Part shown: piece after piece, positions 17,889 to 26,153 of the stretch
Position numbering within the stretch: position 1 is the first letter of the stretch
Layout: each line of letters begins with the position of its first letter
Source of the DNA: Iningainema tapete BLCC-T55
Lineage (GTDB): Bacteria > Cyanobacteriota > Cyanobacteriia > Cyanobacteriales > Nostocaceae
Assembly (NCBI RefSeq): GCF_014698965.1
Contig: NZ_JACXAE010000053.1
Location: 62,001 to 126,000 of the forward strand
DNA length: 64,000 nt
Reading direction: 5' to 3'
Translations under genes and position numbers: made by a program
Notes under the pieces: model-generated
Told to the model about the DNA's origin: nothing
Seen by the model: the letters and a program-made list of their open reading frames with translations, nothing else
Database searches by the model: none

Positions 17889-19394
17889 TTAACTTGTTTT
17901 TTTAACTCTTTGTTTTAAAGCATCTTGTGCATGTTCTCGGTCATCAAAATGAATTTTTTCTGTGCCGAGAATTTGGTAGTCTTCGTGACCTTTGCCAGCT
18001 AGCAAGACACCATCTCCTGGTTGTGCTTGCAAAATAGCGGTACGAATAGCAGTAGCCCTATCACATATTACTACTGGACTTGCCGTTTCTGGAATTCCTG
18101 TTAAAATATCTTGTAAAATTCTTTGTGGGTCTTCAGTGCGCGGATTATCAGATGTCACAAAAGCTGTATCTGATAACTCAGCCGCTATTTTACCCATTTT
18201 CGGACGCTTAGTGCGATCGCGATCGCCACCGCAGCCAAAAACACAAATCATCTTCCCAGGAATAAACGGACGTGCAGCTTTGAGTAAATTTTCTAAACTA
18301 TCTGGCGTGTGAGCATAATCCACAATCACACTAATATCTTGCTCAGGACTAACTTGTACCCGTTCCATCCGTCCAGGTACTCCTGTAAAATCACTTAAAG
18401 TCTTTGTTACCAAATGTAAATCTAATCCTAAATGTAAAACCGCTCCCACAGCAGCCAACAAATTTTCCAGATTATATTGACCAACTAAAGGCGATCGAAA
18501 AGCAACATCACCCTTTGGTGTATGCAACATCCCACTAACACCATTAGGCTCATAATTCAAATCACTCATCCACAAATCAGCCGTGGAATCATGAACACTA
18601 TAACTCCAAACCCGTTCTGAATCTACCAGAGCAATTAATCGCTGACCGTAAGAATCATCTAAATTAACAATCGCACGTCCCCTAAGATAATTAGAACCAA
18701 ACAACAAAGCCTTAGCCGCAAAATAATCTTCCATATCGTGATGGAAATCGAGATGATCTTGGGTAAGATTAGTAAACACAGCCACCTCAAACTGACAACC
18801 CAAAACTCGTCCCTGAGCCAAAGCGTGAGAACTAACTTCCATCACCCCAAACTCATTACCAGCATCCACAGCAGCAGCCAACTGCTGTTGTAACTCCACA
18901 GCAAAAGGCGTAGTATGGACAGCAGTTTGCACAAAACCCTGCCAACGAGTATAAAGCGTACCCATTAAAAGCGTAGGCAAATGAGCTTGAACAAGAAAAT
19001 ACTCAATCAAATGAGTAGTAGTAGTCTTCCCATTCGTACCAGTCACACCCACCAACTTGAGCTTTCGTCCGGGATAGCCATAAAAACAAGCAGCTAATTG
19101 CCCACAAGCCTCAACCATATTAGCAGCAGTGATAAGATAGGGAACCCCCCCAGACGACGGGGGATGTTTTTGCGCCGCACTAGGAGAAACAATTGCCGCA
19201 ATCGCACCAAGAGCGATCGCACTCTCCCAAAAATCCCCACCATCAACCCTTGTTCCCGGCATCCCAATAAACAAATCACCCGCACCGCACGCATGAGAAT
19301 TAGTCTTCAAACCCAAAACATCAGCATCCAGAGCCGGATGCTCAGACAAACCCCCAACACCATCAACCACCGCCAACAAATCCCGCAACTTCAT
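17889..19394 (-). CDS. murE: UDP-N-acetylmuramoyl-L-alanyl-D-glutamate--2,6-diaminopimelate ligase
   Basis: 501 residues, the usual length for MurE. ATP-binding motif GVTGTNGKTTTTHL (about residues 115-128), carboxylated-Lys/active-site blocks EVSSHALAQGR and FTNLTQDHLDFH, ligase C-terminal motifs VIVDYAHTPDSL, FGCGGDRDRTKRP, SDNPRTEDP and LAGKGHE. The DNPR motif is the marker for meso-diaminopimelate as the added amino acid. The enzyme acts in the cytoplasm in peptidoglycan precursor synthesis. No other mur gene is nearby, which is normal for cyanobacteria. The ATG at 19394 is used. Confidence 0.97.
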   Translation of the reverse strand: MKLRDLLAVVDGVGGLSEHPALDADVLGLKTNSHACGAGDLFIGMPGTRVDGGDFWESAIALGAIAAIVSPSAAQKHPPSSGGVPYLITAANMVEACGQLAACFYGYPGRKLKLVGVTGTNGKTTTTHLIEYFLVQAHLPTLLMGTLYTRWQGFVQTAVHTTPFAVELQQQLAAAVDAGNEFGVMEVSSHALAQGRVLGCQFEVAVFTNLTQDHLDFHHDMEDYFAAKALLFGSNYLRGRAIVNLDDSYGQRLIALVDSERVWSYSVHDSTADLWMSDLNYEPNGVSGMLHTPKGDVAFRSPLVGQYNLENLLAAVGAVLHLGLDLHLVTKTLSDFTGVPGRMERVQVSPEQDISVIVDYAHTPDSLENLLKAARPFIPGKMICVFGCGGDRDRTKRPKMGKIAAELSDTAFVTSDNPRTEDPQRILQDILTGIPETASPVVICDRATAIRTAILQAQPGDGVLLAGKGHEDYQILGTEKIHFDDREHAQDALKQRVKKTS

Positions 19395-19457
19395 CTTAAT
19401 TCACCCACAAACTATCTTCGGCTTATTCTGCACCATGTATCTTGTTTTTACAAACAG

Positions 19458-19775
19458 CTAAACATACTTCCGGAGCATTTGCTCCAACTGTTGCACAGTA
19501 GCACGAGGAGACGGACGAGGCAAAAGCTCCTCTCTTACCTTGGCGTCTTCTCTTCGAGACGCTGCGCGTTCGCGAAGCGTCCCGAAGGGAAGGCGGTCCA
19601 AAAAAACCACCGGCACCTCATACTGATAAACCTCAAACCAATCCGCCCTAGTCGTAATATCCCGAACCTCCAACTCCAAACCAGCAAAAACCCCCCTCTC
19701 CACAATCTCCATCAACTTCTCCTGCAAACCCTCACACAAATGACAACCAGGCTTACTGTATAAAACCAATCGCAT
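19458..19775 (-). CDS. Glutaredoxin family protein with a repeat-encoded insertion
   Basis: About 105 residues. Starts MRLVLYSKPGCHLCEGL, with the redox motif C-H-L-C near the N-terminus, then the strand LEVRDITTRADWFEVYQYEVPVVFLD with cis-Pro in VPVV. It is a DUF836/GrxC-like glutaredoxin; these reduce disulfides with glutathione or thioredoxin. After VVFLD the protein contains an Arg/Ala/Glu-rich stretch (RLPFGTLRERAASRRED) coded by a small dispersed repeat at 19542-19597, which would lie at the surface before the last helix. The ATG at 19775 is chosen because the fold begins there; eight residues could be added from 19799. Lies downstream of nothing obvious. Confidence 0.82.
   Translation of the reverse strand: MRLVLYSKPGCHLCEGLQEKLMEIVERGVFAGLELEVRDITTRADWFEVYQYEVPVVFLDRLPFGTLRERAASRREDAKVREELLPRPSPRATVQQLEQMLRKYV
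19542..19597. repeat. Small dispersed repeat (family D) inside the glutaredoxin gene
   Basis: CTTCTCTTCGAGACGCTGCG...TTCGCGAAGCGTCCCGAAGGG is made of nested palindromes around GCGTTCGCGAAGC, the well-known cyanobacterial small-dispersed-repeat look. It is translated in frame without stop codons. A related unit disrupts the transposase at 43726-43754. Confidence 0.75.
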
Positions 19776-19871
19776 AGAACATCCAAATAGACTTAACAAA
19801 TATTAAACCTCCTTAATAGAAATTTCCATTAAGGAGGCAGTACAGCAGCAAAAAATTAAACTCTGGTTTCC

Positions 19872-20372
19872 TTAGAAATCATCCAGATACTGACTAAGGC
19901 GACTAATAACGGGATCATCTTCAACAGGATAGCTAGCAGTCGCATTCACAAAAGTAGGAGTAGTATTAACCACTTCTCTTGTTGGTACTGATGGCGTTGG
20001 AGACTGACTGACAGAGGACTGATTGACAATAATAGCCAACTGTGCTACCTGTTGACTTAGTTGTAGCAGATGACTTTCAATCGTCTCCAACCGATGAGAT
20101 TCTTTAGCAAAAAAACGTTCCTCAAGGTCAGTGATTTGACTTTTTAGTGCGGCAATTTGTTGTTCCATCCCTGATGTTGCTGCTGGTTTTGGGGTAGGTT
20201 TTACAGATTCCGGTACGCACAAAGACTGCCACAAGGCTTCTTTACACAGATCGCTAAAAGTCTTGTCTGGATCTTTCTCCAAATAGCTCTCGACGAGAGC
20301 TAACAAGCTTTCATCAGCAACACCTGGATCGAACGTAACGGATTTCACTACCTTTTTTGACCATTGGAACAT
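19872..20372 (-). CDS. Putative ParR-like adaptor downstream of ParM
   Basis: 166 residues. The N-terminus (about 10-50) reads KSVTFDPGVADESLLALVESYLEKDPDKTFSDLCKEALWQ-like: one strand, helix, turn with conserved pattern, helix. This is the layout of a ribbon-helix-helix DNA-binding domain. A predicted coiled coil (about 70-115) and a Ser/Thr-rich tail ending DPVISRLSQYLDDF follow. It begins six bases after the stop of the ParM-like gene, so the two form an operon. By analogy with plasmid R1, ParR binds a centromere and couples it to ParM filaments. The RHH call is by eye; no homologue was recognised by name. Confidence 0.6.
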   Translation of the reverse strand: MFQWSKKVVKSVTFDPGVADESLLALVESYLEKDPDKTFSDLCKEALWQSLCVPESVKPTPKPAATSGMEQQIAALKSQITDLEERFFAKESHRLETIESHLLQLSQQVAQLAIIVNQSSVSQSPTPSVPTREVVNTTPTFVNATASYPVEDDPVISRLSQYLDDF

Positions 20373-20377
20373 TTGCT

Positions 20378-21529
20378 TTATGACCTAGCAGAGCGACTGG
20401 CAGATAACTGTGCCTCTCCATAAATATACTGCCCTAAGGCGTTAGCTTGGCGAGATGGTGCAGCTAAGTGAGCGTTAATCTTCGCCTCTTTGAGTAGACG
20501 TTGAACATCTTCCCAAAAGAACTCTCCACCGCCTCCAGTAAGAATTACGTCAGTGACACGTTCTGGCAGCCATGCTAGCACACGGCTACAAATTTCACGA
20601 GAAAACATTTCTATGAGGTTGGGGAGAAAATCATCTAGGTTGGTGGGTTTGGAAGCGCCTTTGGGACGGTAGTAGCGATCGCCTTTAGCTCTGTTTACAG
20701 TTGCAATCAAAGACAGAGACTGACTATCTGCGCCCTCAATTTCGGCTGCCACTAGTTCATAGAACTTGCTCATACCAAAGTCATCACTCTTAGAAGCACC
20801 TCGTGCAAAGCGGAAGTTATCCACCATGAGGCAATCAGTAGTTTGGTGTCCGATATCGACAATTGCCACCGACACTTTAGTAAAATCGGGCATCACCGCG
20901 CCTTTTTTTGGTTGGGCTTCACACCACAGTAAGCTGCCATAGCCTTCTGGCATCACCCAAACCTTGCTAATGTTAATTGTCACAGGTTCGCCACGAAAGT
21001 TCATAACGTGGGGACCACTTAATTGGCTAATTAGTTGTGCTTTTTCTTTTTCAAATTGTTCTTGAGAAAGATAAGGCAGCCCGAGAATTACGGATATTTC
21101 ATCTTTTAGCTTAAAGTAGCCGGCACAAGCTAACGTTTTTACTAGTGCCGACTCTACTTTTGATTGCCCCACTCCTAAGTTTGCCCCAAAATCTGCAGCT
21201 AGTTGACCAACTGCATAGCCACTGCCTTGATACTCTAGCCACAAATCCATTAATGGATCGGTTGCGCGGGCTTCAAAAACACCTCCCCGCACTTTTTCCA
21301 TTGACATTTGCTGGACGTTTGCCGAAATGAACATCACGTTATTCGGTTCGCGGCTAACGCAAGTCTTTGTCGAAGTTCTACCTAAGTCAACACTGAGAAT
21401 CTTCTTCCCGGATACGTTACTACTAGGCTGAGTAGGAGGAGTAGCATTAATTGGAGTAGATGCCGAAACTCTATTCATTGGTATAGCTGCGGCATTCATG
21501 GGGGTAGCGGCGGTAGGTTGGTCTGTCAT
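20378..21529 (-). CDS. parM: ParM/StbA-family actin-like protein
   Basis: 383 residues. Actin-fold motifs: phosphate 1 SVDLGRTSTKT (about 47-57), phosphate 2 VAIVDIGHQTTDCL (about 225), adenosine motif DVILTGGGGEFF (about 335). The region LEYQGSGYAVGQLAADFGA matches ParM/Alp-type proteins rather than MreB or FtsA. The first 45 residues are a Pro/Ala/Thr-rich tail not expected in plasmid ParM. AGGAGC lies in good position before the ATG at 21529. Established members form ATP-driven filaments that push plasmids apart. Its role on a chromosome, if this is one, is unknown. Confidence 0.8.
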   Translation of the reverse strand: MTDQPTAATPMNAAAIPMNRVSASTPINATPPTQPSSNVSGKKILSVDLGRTSTKTCVSREPNNVMFISANVQQMSMEKVRGGVFEARATDPLMDLWLEYQGSGYAVGQLAADFGANLGVGQSKVESALVKTLACAGYFKLKDEISVILGLPYLSQEQFEKEKAQLISQLSGPHVMNFRGEPVTINISKVWVMPEGYGSLLWCEAQPKKGAVMPDFTKVSVAIVDIGHQTTDCLMVDNFRFARGASKSDDFGMSKFYELVAAEIEGADSQSLSLIATVNRAKGDRYYRPKGASKPTNLDDFLPNLIEMFSREICSRVLAWLPERVTDVILTGGGGEFFWEDVQRLLKEAKINAHLAAPSRQANALGQYIYGEAQLSASRSARS

Positions 21530-21755
21530 TTAAGCTCCTAGTACAAGCAATCGCTTTTACAAGTTATCATGCTCATCTTACAAAAATGCGTGTATCAGAA
21601 ATTATTAGTTACGTCAACTGCATTCATAAATTTAGCTAAGATTACTTAATACTTCAGATAGAGCGATAACACAGTTGACTCTACTATTTAACATCTTTAA
21701 GCAAAGATTACACGAGAGTTACTCTAATTTAAAGTTTGTTTTTACACAAATTTTT

Positions 21756-22370
21756 TTATCTTCGCTTGTTTTGTTGTTTACGCTTGACCACCCAGACGAC
21801 AAATGCTATCACTAATGTGACTATGACAATTTTGGACACAGGGGCAAGGTACTTGTCCACCAGTTCATACTGGCTACCTAATGCATATCCTGAATAGGTT
21901 AGCAAACCTACCCAAGCTGCACTACCTAAAGTAGTATAAAATAAGAAAGGTACTAAGTGCATACTGCTGATACCCGCAGGCACAGAAATTAATGTGCGAA
22001 TTCCCGGCACTAACCTACCAATTAAAACAGCTCTGCTACCTTGTCTGTCAAACCAGCGCTTGGCTTTATCAATATCTTTACTAGATACACTCAACCACTT
22101 GCCATATTTATCAGCCCAATCTTTGAGACGCCTTTCGCCAACAAATTTACCTGGGTAATACCAAACTAGTGCGCCTAATGTTGAACCTACCAAACCTGCC
22201 AGAAATACACCAAACACATTCAGTTTTTCTGGAGTCGCCCTGGCGGTAAAGCCTGCTAAGGGCATAATTAGTTCTGAAGGTATGGGAGGGAAGAGGTTTT
22301 CTAGGAACATAAGCATTGCGATGCCGATGTAGCCTAAGGAGTTGATGGTATTAGTGATCCATTCGAGCAT
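21756..22370 (-). CDS. DedA family membrane protein
   Basis: 204 residues with the DedA (SNARE-associated/VTT) signature: FLENLFPPIPSELIMPLAGF near the N-terminus and RLVPGIRTLISVPAGI in the middle, plus about four hydrophobic segments, the last ending in a Lys/Arg-rich tail (VKRKQQNKRR). DedA proteins are lipid scramblase/undecaprenyl-phosphate or C55-P transporter-related proteins at the cytoplasmic membrane. Standalone gene. ATG start; AT-rich spacer upstream. Confidence 0.92.
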   Translation of the reverse strand: MLEWITNTINSLGYIGIAMLMFLENLFPPIPSELIMPLAGFTARATPEKLNVFGVFLAGLVGSTLGALVWYYPGKFVGERRLKDWADKYGKWLSVSSKDIDKAKRWFDRQGSRAVLIGRLVPGIRTLISVPAGISSMHLVPFLFYTTLGSAAWVGLLTYSGYALGSQYELVDKYLAPVSKIVIVTLVIAFVVWVVKRKQQNKRR

Positions 22371-22653
22371 AGAATTGATTACCTAAGATTTTAGATTTTA
22401 GGGATTACCAACAGAGAAATTATCCATCTTGTGGATTGGGCATCATCTTGTGGGGTGGAGAGCAGCGCCGTGCTCTGGTTCCCAGAGTTGAGGCGACTGC
22501 GGAGCATCCTTGCCCGCCCCTAAAAGCAGGCAGGGATGCTTACTTCCACAATTCGTAATTGTATACTTTTTTATTTGGTAGTCCCGGAGATTAGGAATTG
22601 CTAAACAGTTAATTGTCAACTGTCAACTATAATCCATAATCCCAAATCCAAAA

Positions 22654-23742
22654 TTAAATTGTTGGTGTCAATGATTGCACTCTAGATTCAGGTTGCCATT
22701 CTAACGGATTCCAAACCTTATCTTCCAGAGCCATCTGCTCAATTAAGCTTGCTAATCGTAGAGCCTTCAGCGCTTGTTCTCCCCCTACTGAGGGTTCATT
22801 GCCACCACGCACACAATTAACAAAATGTTCTAGTTCTGCTCTTAGGGGTTCTATGTTACCAGTATATACTTTTTCGATCACTCCATCTTGTTTATAAAGG
22901 GTTTGCCGATAGTCACCTGAATTAGTGGTGTGTCTGTGAATCAAAATTTCATTTCTGAGAAAATCTGTCTCTGTGAATGAGTTTTTACAATGAGCTACTA
23001 TGCGGCGAATTTTACGGTGAGTAACTTTGCTGGCTGTTAAGGTAGCAACGATCCCATTGGCAAAACCCAAGGTAGCTGTTACATAATCTAAATAACCAGA
23101 ATCCAAGGCACGAGTACCACTAGCTGTTAATTTCACTACGTTCGACGCGGCTAATTCTAATAGTAGGTCGATATCGTGAATCATTAAATCCAGCACAACG
23201 GAAACATCGTTGGCTCGATTTGAATAAGGACTTAAACGGTGAGATTCTAACGCCAGCAATTCTTCTGTTTTTAGCACTTTGCTCAATTCCCCAAATGCTG
23301 GATTGAAGCGCTCAATATGACCTACTTGTAGAATACATTGAGATTCGGCTGCCGCATTCACCAGGAATTCAGCTTCAGAAATACTTGCGGCAATCGGCTT
23401 TTCAATTAAAACGTGAATTCCTGCCAATAAGCAGTTAATTCCTACAGCGTAATGCATCCGGGTGGGAACAGCGATACAAACAGCGTCTACATGAGGTAGT
23501 AGTTCTGCGTAATCCTCAAAAAAACGTACCTTGTATTTGCTGGCGGTTTCTAGCCCTCTCTCGACGTTAATATCTGCTACGCCTACCAGTTCAACATCTT
23601 TCATTGAACTCAGTACACGAGCGTGGTTTTGTCCCATATTACCCACGCCGATTACACCTATGCGGATCGGGCGGTGTTGATTACGATGTCCATACCCATT
23701 TTGTTCTCCTGCTAACATAGTATTATTATTTTGCACTCTCAT
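22654..23742 (-). CDS. Gfo/Idh/MocA family oxidoreductase
   Basis: About 362 residues. NAD(P)-binding GVIGVGNMGQNHARVL (Rossmann), VCIAVPTRMHYAV, then the family's EKPIAASISEAE (Lys-Pro of catalytic motif), and the HIERFNPAF block in the C-terminal domain with DLMIHDIDLLLEL. It is a sugar- or inositol-type dehydrogenase; HDIDL plus ERFNPA resembles UDP-N-acetylglucosamine 3-dehydrogenase-like members, but the substrate cannot be set. The ATG at 23742 is preceded by GAGGAGAGA; an in-frame start at 23781 would begin inside an inverted repeat. Three inverted repeats lie upstream. Confidence 0.88.
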   Translation of the reverse strand: MRVQNNNTMLAGEQNGYGHRNQHRPIRIGVIGVGNMGQNHARVLSSMKDVELVGVADINVERGLETASKYKVRFFEDYAELLPHVDAVCIAVPTRMHYAVGINCLLAGIHVLIEKPIAASISEAEFLVNAAAESQCILQVGHIERFNPAFGELSKVLKTEELLALESHRLSPYSNRANDVSVVLDLMIHDIDLLLELAASNVVKLTASGTRALDSGYLDYVTATLGFANGIVATLTASKVTHRKIRRIVAHCKNSFTETDFLRNEILIHRHTTNSGDYRQTLYKQDGVIEKVYTGNIEPLRAELEHFVNCVRGGNEPSVGGEQALKALRLASLIEQMALEDKVWNPLEWQPESRVQSLTPTI

Positions 23743-23777
23743 TCTCTCCTCAACCACCAAATTTAGAGACGCTACAA

Positions 23778-23807
23778 TCATTGGCTTTGTTACTTAAAAG
23801 CCAATGA
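23778..23807. promoter_or_regulatory. Perfect 11-bp inverted repeat in the leader of the oxidoreductase gene
   Basis: TCATTGGCTTT (23778-23788) and AAAGCCAATGA (23797-23807) pair perfectly around an 8-base loop. It sits 36 bases upstream of the chosen ATG on the minus strand, so it is a candidate operator or mRNA hairpin. Confidence 0.55.
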
Positions 23808-23820
23808 TGAGTCATCTAAA

Positions 23821-23855
23821 ACCATCCAGATGGTAACATAGAGGTTCTCTCTATG
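23821..23855. promoter_or_regulatory. Two adjacent inverted repeats upstream of the oxidoreductase gene
   Basis: ACCATC-CA-GATGGT (23821-23834) is followed directly by CATAGAG-GTTCT-CTCTATG (23837-23855). Both are perfect. They lie in the divergent region between the oxidoreductase and queC and could be regulator sites. Confidence 0.5.
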
Positions 23856-24050
23856 AAGAATTTCAAAGTTTGTTATGAGTTCCCGCCATTTAAGTTTCTT
23901 TTTTCTAGTTAGTTATCTTTGATGCTATGTGGCGCTTTACACCAAGTAAGATTTGTAGTTTTTTTGACGGGAAAAACTATGAGAGCTAATTGTAGGGCAA
24001 CCAAGAATAATGGAAGATCAACAAATTAATTAAATATTAACATTAAATTG

Positions 24051-24734
24051 ATGAAAGCTGTAATTCTATTGTCAGGAGGATTGGACTCTTCCACTATTTT
24101 ATACCAAGCTCTAGCTGATGGATGTGTGTGTTACTCAATCTCGTTTGATTATCAGCAAAGACACAGAAAAGAACTACACTGCTCAGCAGCGCTCGCCAAA
24201 CGTGCTGGTGTCGCTCAGCACAAAGTGGTAAATTTTGATTTACGGCAGTGGGGTGGTTCAGCGCTAACTGACAACTCCATCGAAATACCTGTGTTGCGAT
24301 CGCTTGATGAAATGGCACAAAATATTCCCGTTACCTACGTTCCTGCGCGTAACACCATCTTCTTAAGCTTTGCTCTAGCTTATGCCGAAACACTTGCTGC
24401 CCAACGAGTATACATTGGTGTCAATGCCTTAGATTACTCAGGATACCCCGATTGTCGTCCCGATTATATTCAAGCAATGCAGGAGGTTTTCCGTTTAGGA
24501 ACAAAACTTGGTCGTGAAGGACAACCCATTACAATTGTTACACCTCTAATTAACTTGAAAAAAACCGAAATTATCCAATTAGGAAATCAACTAGGAGTTC
24601 CTTGGGAGTTAACGTGGTCTTGCTATACTGGTGACGAAATCGCTTGTGGTGTTTGCGATGCCTGTCGCTTGCGTCTAGCGGCTTTTGCTGAACTAGGACA
24701 AGTTGATCCGGTGGCTTACAAACGTCGTAACTGA
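24051..24734 (+). CDS. queC: 7-cyano-7-deazaguanine synthase QueC
   Basis: 227 residues. ATP pyrophosphatase P-loop LLSGGLDSST at the N-terminus, SFDYQQRHRKEL, VPARNTIFLSFALAYAE and the C-terminal zinc-binding cysteines in SCYTGDEIACGVCDAC. QueC converts 7-carboxy-7-deazaguanine to preQ0 using ammonia and ATP in queuosine biosynthesis. The ATG at 24051 follows a TTG that could also serve. No other que gene is in the window. The 3' end overlaps the convergent CNNM/CBS gene by 19 bases. Confidence 0.96.
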   Translation: MKAVILLSGGLDSSTILYQALADGCVCYSISFDYQQRHRKELHCSAALAKRAGVAQHKVVNFDLRQWGGSALTDNSIEIPVLRSLDEMAQNIPVTYVPARNTIFLSFALAYAETLAAQRVYIGVNALDYSGYPDCRPDYIQAMQEVFRLGTKLGREGQPITIVTPLINLKKTEIIQLGNQLGVPWELTWSCYTGDEIACGVCDACRLRLAAFAELGQVDPVAYKRRN

Positions 24735-26062
24735 ATTTGGTGCAGGCGTGGACCCATCACAGATACAATAGTGAATTCTAGATTTTGATAACGGAAAGTT
24801 TCACCCAGTGAAGGCATTTTCTGCCATTGGTACAGCAGAAAGCCGCCCAGTGTCTGATAGTCCTTTTTTAAGGGTAAGCTAGTATGTAAAAATTCATTGA
24901 GGTCTTCTAAGTTTATTTGTGCCTGTACCAGTAAAGTCTGTTCGTCTAAAGTCTGAATCAGCAACTTATTAGTCTTTTCTGGTTCAGTTGTATCACCAAT
25001 AATTTGATCAACTATATCTTGAATAGTCAGCAGTCCCACGATGGAGCCAAATTCATTTACTACCATCATCATACTTGGCTCACCTTGCTGCATTAAAGGC
25101 AACAATTCATGTAAAGGTGTATGTTCTGGCACAAACCGTGCTGGGCGCATCCAAAGCTGAATTTGTGTTTCTAGAGATATTTTCTCCATCGCCAATGGTT
25201 TTGCCAAGTCTTTAAAGTAAATTATACCGCGAATATCATCTAAAGACTCCCCAATTACTGGGTAGCAAGAGTGACCATTTGCTACCATGGTTTTCAAAAA
25301 AGTCTGTAAGGTAGCATTTTTGGGTAGGGAGACAATACTGGTACGAGGAACCATGACTGATTGTGCCTTCGCATCCCCAAACTCAAAAATGTTTTTTAGC
25401 AGTTCTCGTTCCTCTGCTTGCAACCCAGTAGATTCTCGCTCCGTAGAAATAATGAGTTGCAATTCTTCAGATGTAACGGGTGGACGCCAGCTTCTAGCTG
25501 TGTACTCAATGCCAAAAAGACGCAACAGCCAACGAGTGGATTGGTTCAAAATCCAAATGAAGGGGTTAAAGAATCGTACAATTGCTTTAACAAAAGGTCC
25601 CAAAAATCGTGCTAACTGTTCTGAGTACAGTAAAGCTACTGATTTGGGACATAATTCCCCTAGAACAATTTGTAGGTAAGCTAAGAAAAAAAATGTGAGC
25701 GGAATTGACAAAGAATGAGCCAAGAACAAACTAATTCTGCTCGGTAAGGGAGAAGATAATAGCCATGTATTGACTAGCACAACTATTGTACTTTCGCCAA
25801 TCCAACCCAGCGCCAAACTAGAGAGGGTAATACCTAGCTGGGTTGTAGATAGCAGTCTATCAATACTACGTTGCAACAACTGAACGGCGATCGCTTGAGA
25901 GTCACCTGTTTCTACTAATTGGAGGATACGCGATCGCCGCACCGTTACCATAGAAAACTCTGCTGTCACAAAAAAAGCATTGATAGTAATCAGTAGCGTT
26001 ACTGACAACAATCTTAGCCCCACATCTACCCAATTCAAGTTACTCCAAGCACTCACTACCAA
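24716..26062 (-). CDS. Hemolysin-type CNNM/CBS/CorC-HlyC membrane protein
   Basis: 448 residues. N-terminal CNNM (DUF21) transmembrane domain with about four hydrophobic segments and the motif TAEFSMVTVRRSR; two CBS domains (about 205-330; SVMVPRTSIVSLPKNATL and HTPLHELLPLM...VVNEFGSIVGLLTIQDI); and a C-terminal CorC_HlyC domain (GGFLLYQWQKMPSLGETFRY). Relatives are magnesium/cobalt efflux or divalent-cation transporters; older annotation calls them hemolysins. Location is the cytoplasmic membrane. Overlaps the 3' end of queC. Confidence 0.92.
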   Translation of the reverse strand: MVVSAWSNLNWVDVGLRLLSVTLLITINAFFVTAEFSMVTVRRSRILQLVETGDSQAIAVQLLQRSIDRLLSTTQLGITLSSLALGWIGESTIVVLVNTWLLSSPLPSRISLFLAHSLSIPLTFFFLAYLQIVLGELCPKSVALLYSEQLARFLGPFVKAIVRFFNPFIWILNQSTRWLLRLFGIEYTARSWRPPVTSEELQLIISTERESTGLQAEERELLKNIFEFGDAKAQSVMVPRTSIVSLPKNATLQTFLKTMVANGHSCYPVIGESLDDIRGIIYFKDLAKPLAMEKISLETQIQLWMRPARFVPEHTPLHELLPLMQQGEPSMMMVVNEFGSIVGLLTIQDIVDQIIGDTTEPEKTNKLLIQTLDEQTLLVQAQINLEDLNEFLHTSLPLKKDYQTLGGFLLYQWQKMPSLGETFRYQNLEFTIVSVMGPRLHQIQLRRL

Positions 26063-26104
26063 AGCACATGTAAAATGGACACACCCAAAACAAGAAAGAG
26101 AGTA

Positions 26105-26151
26105 GGGGAGTAAGGGAGTTTAATCGACTCTCACAAACTCCCTTTCTCCCC
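26105..26151 (-). terminator. Long hairpin downstream of the 26154-26852 gene
   Basis: GGGGAGTAAGGGAGTTT pairs with AAACTCCCTTTCTCCCC (one mismatch) around a short loop. It starts three bases beyond the stop of the minus-strand gene ending at 26154 and precedes the CNNM gene. Confidence 0.65.
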
Positions 26152-26153
26152 CA

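Noticed and set aside
19098-19763. 221-codon open frame on the plus strand across murE and the glutaredoxin gene
   Set aside because: It is antisense to two well-supported genes, rich in Thr, Asn, Pro and Arg with no domain, and is explained by the codon usage of murE.
25287-25679. 130-codon plus-strand open frame inside the CNNM/CBS gene
   Set aside because: Antisense shadow of a conserved gene with no domain features.
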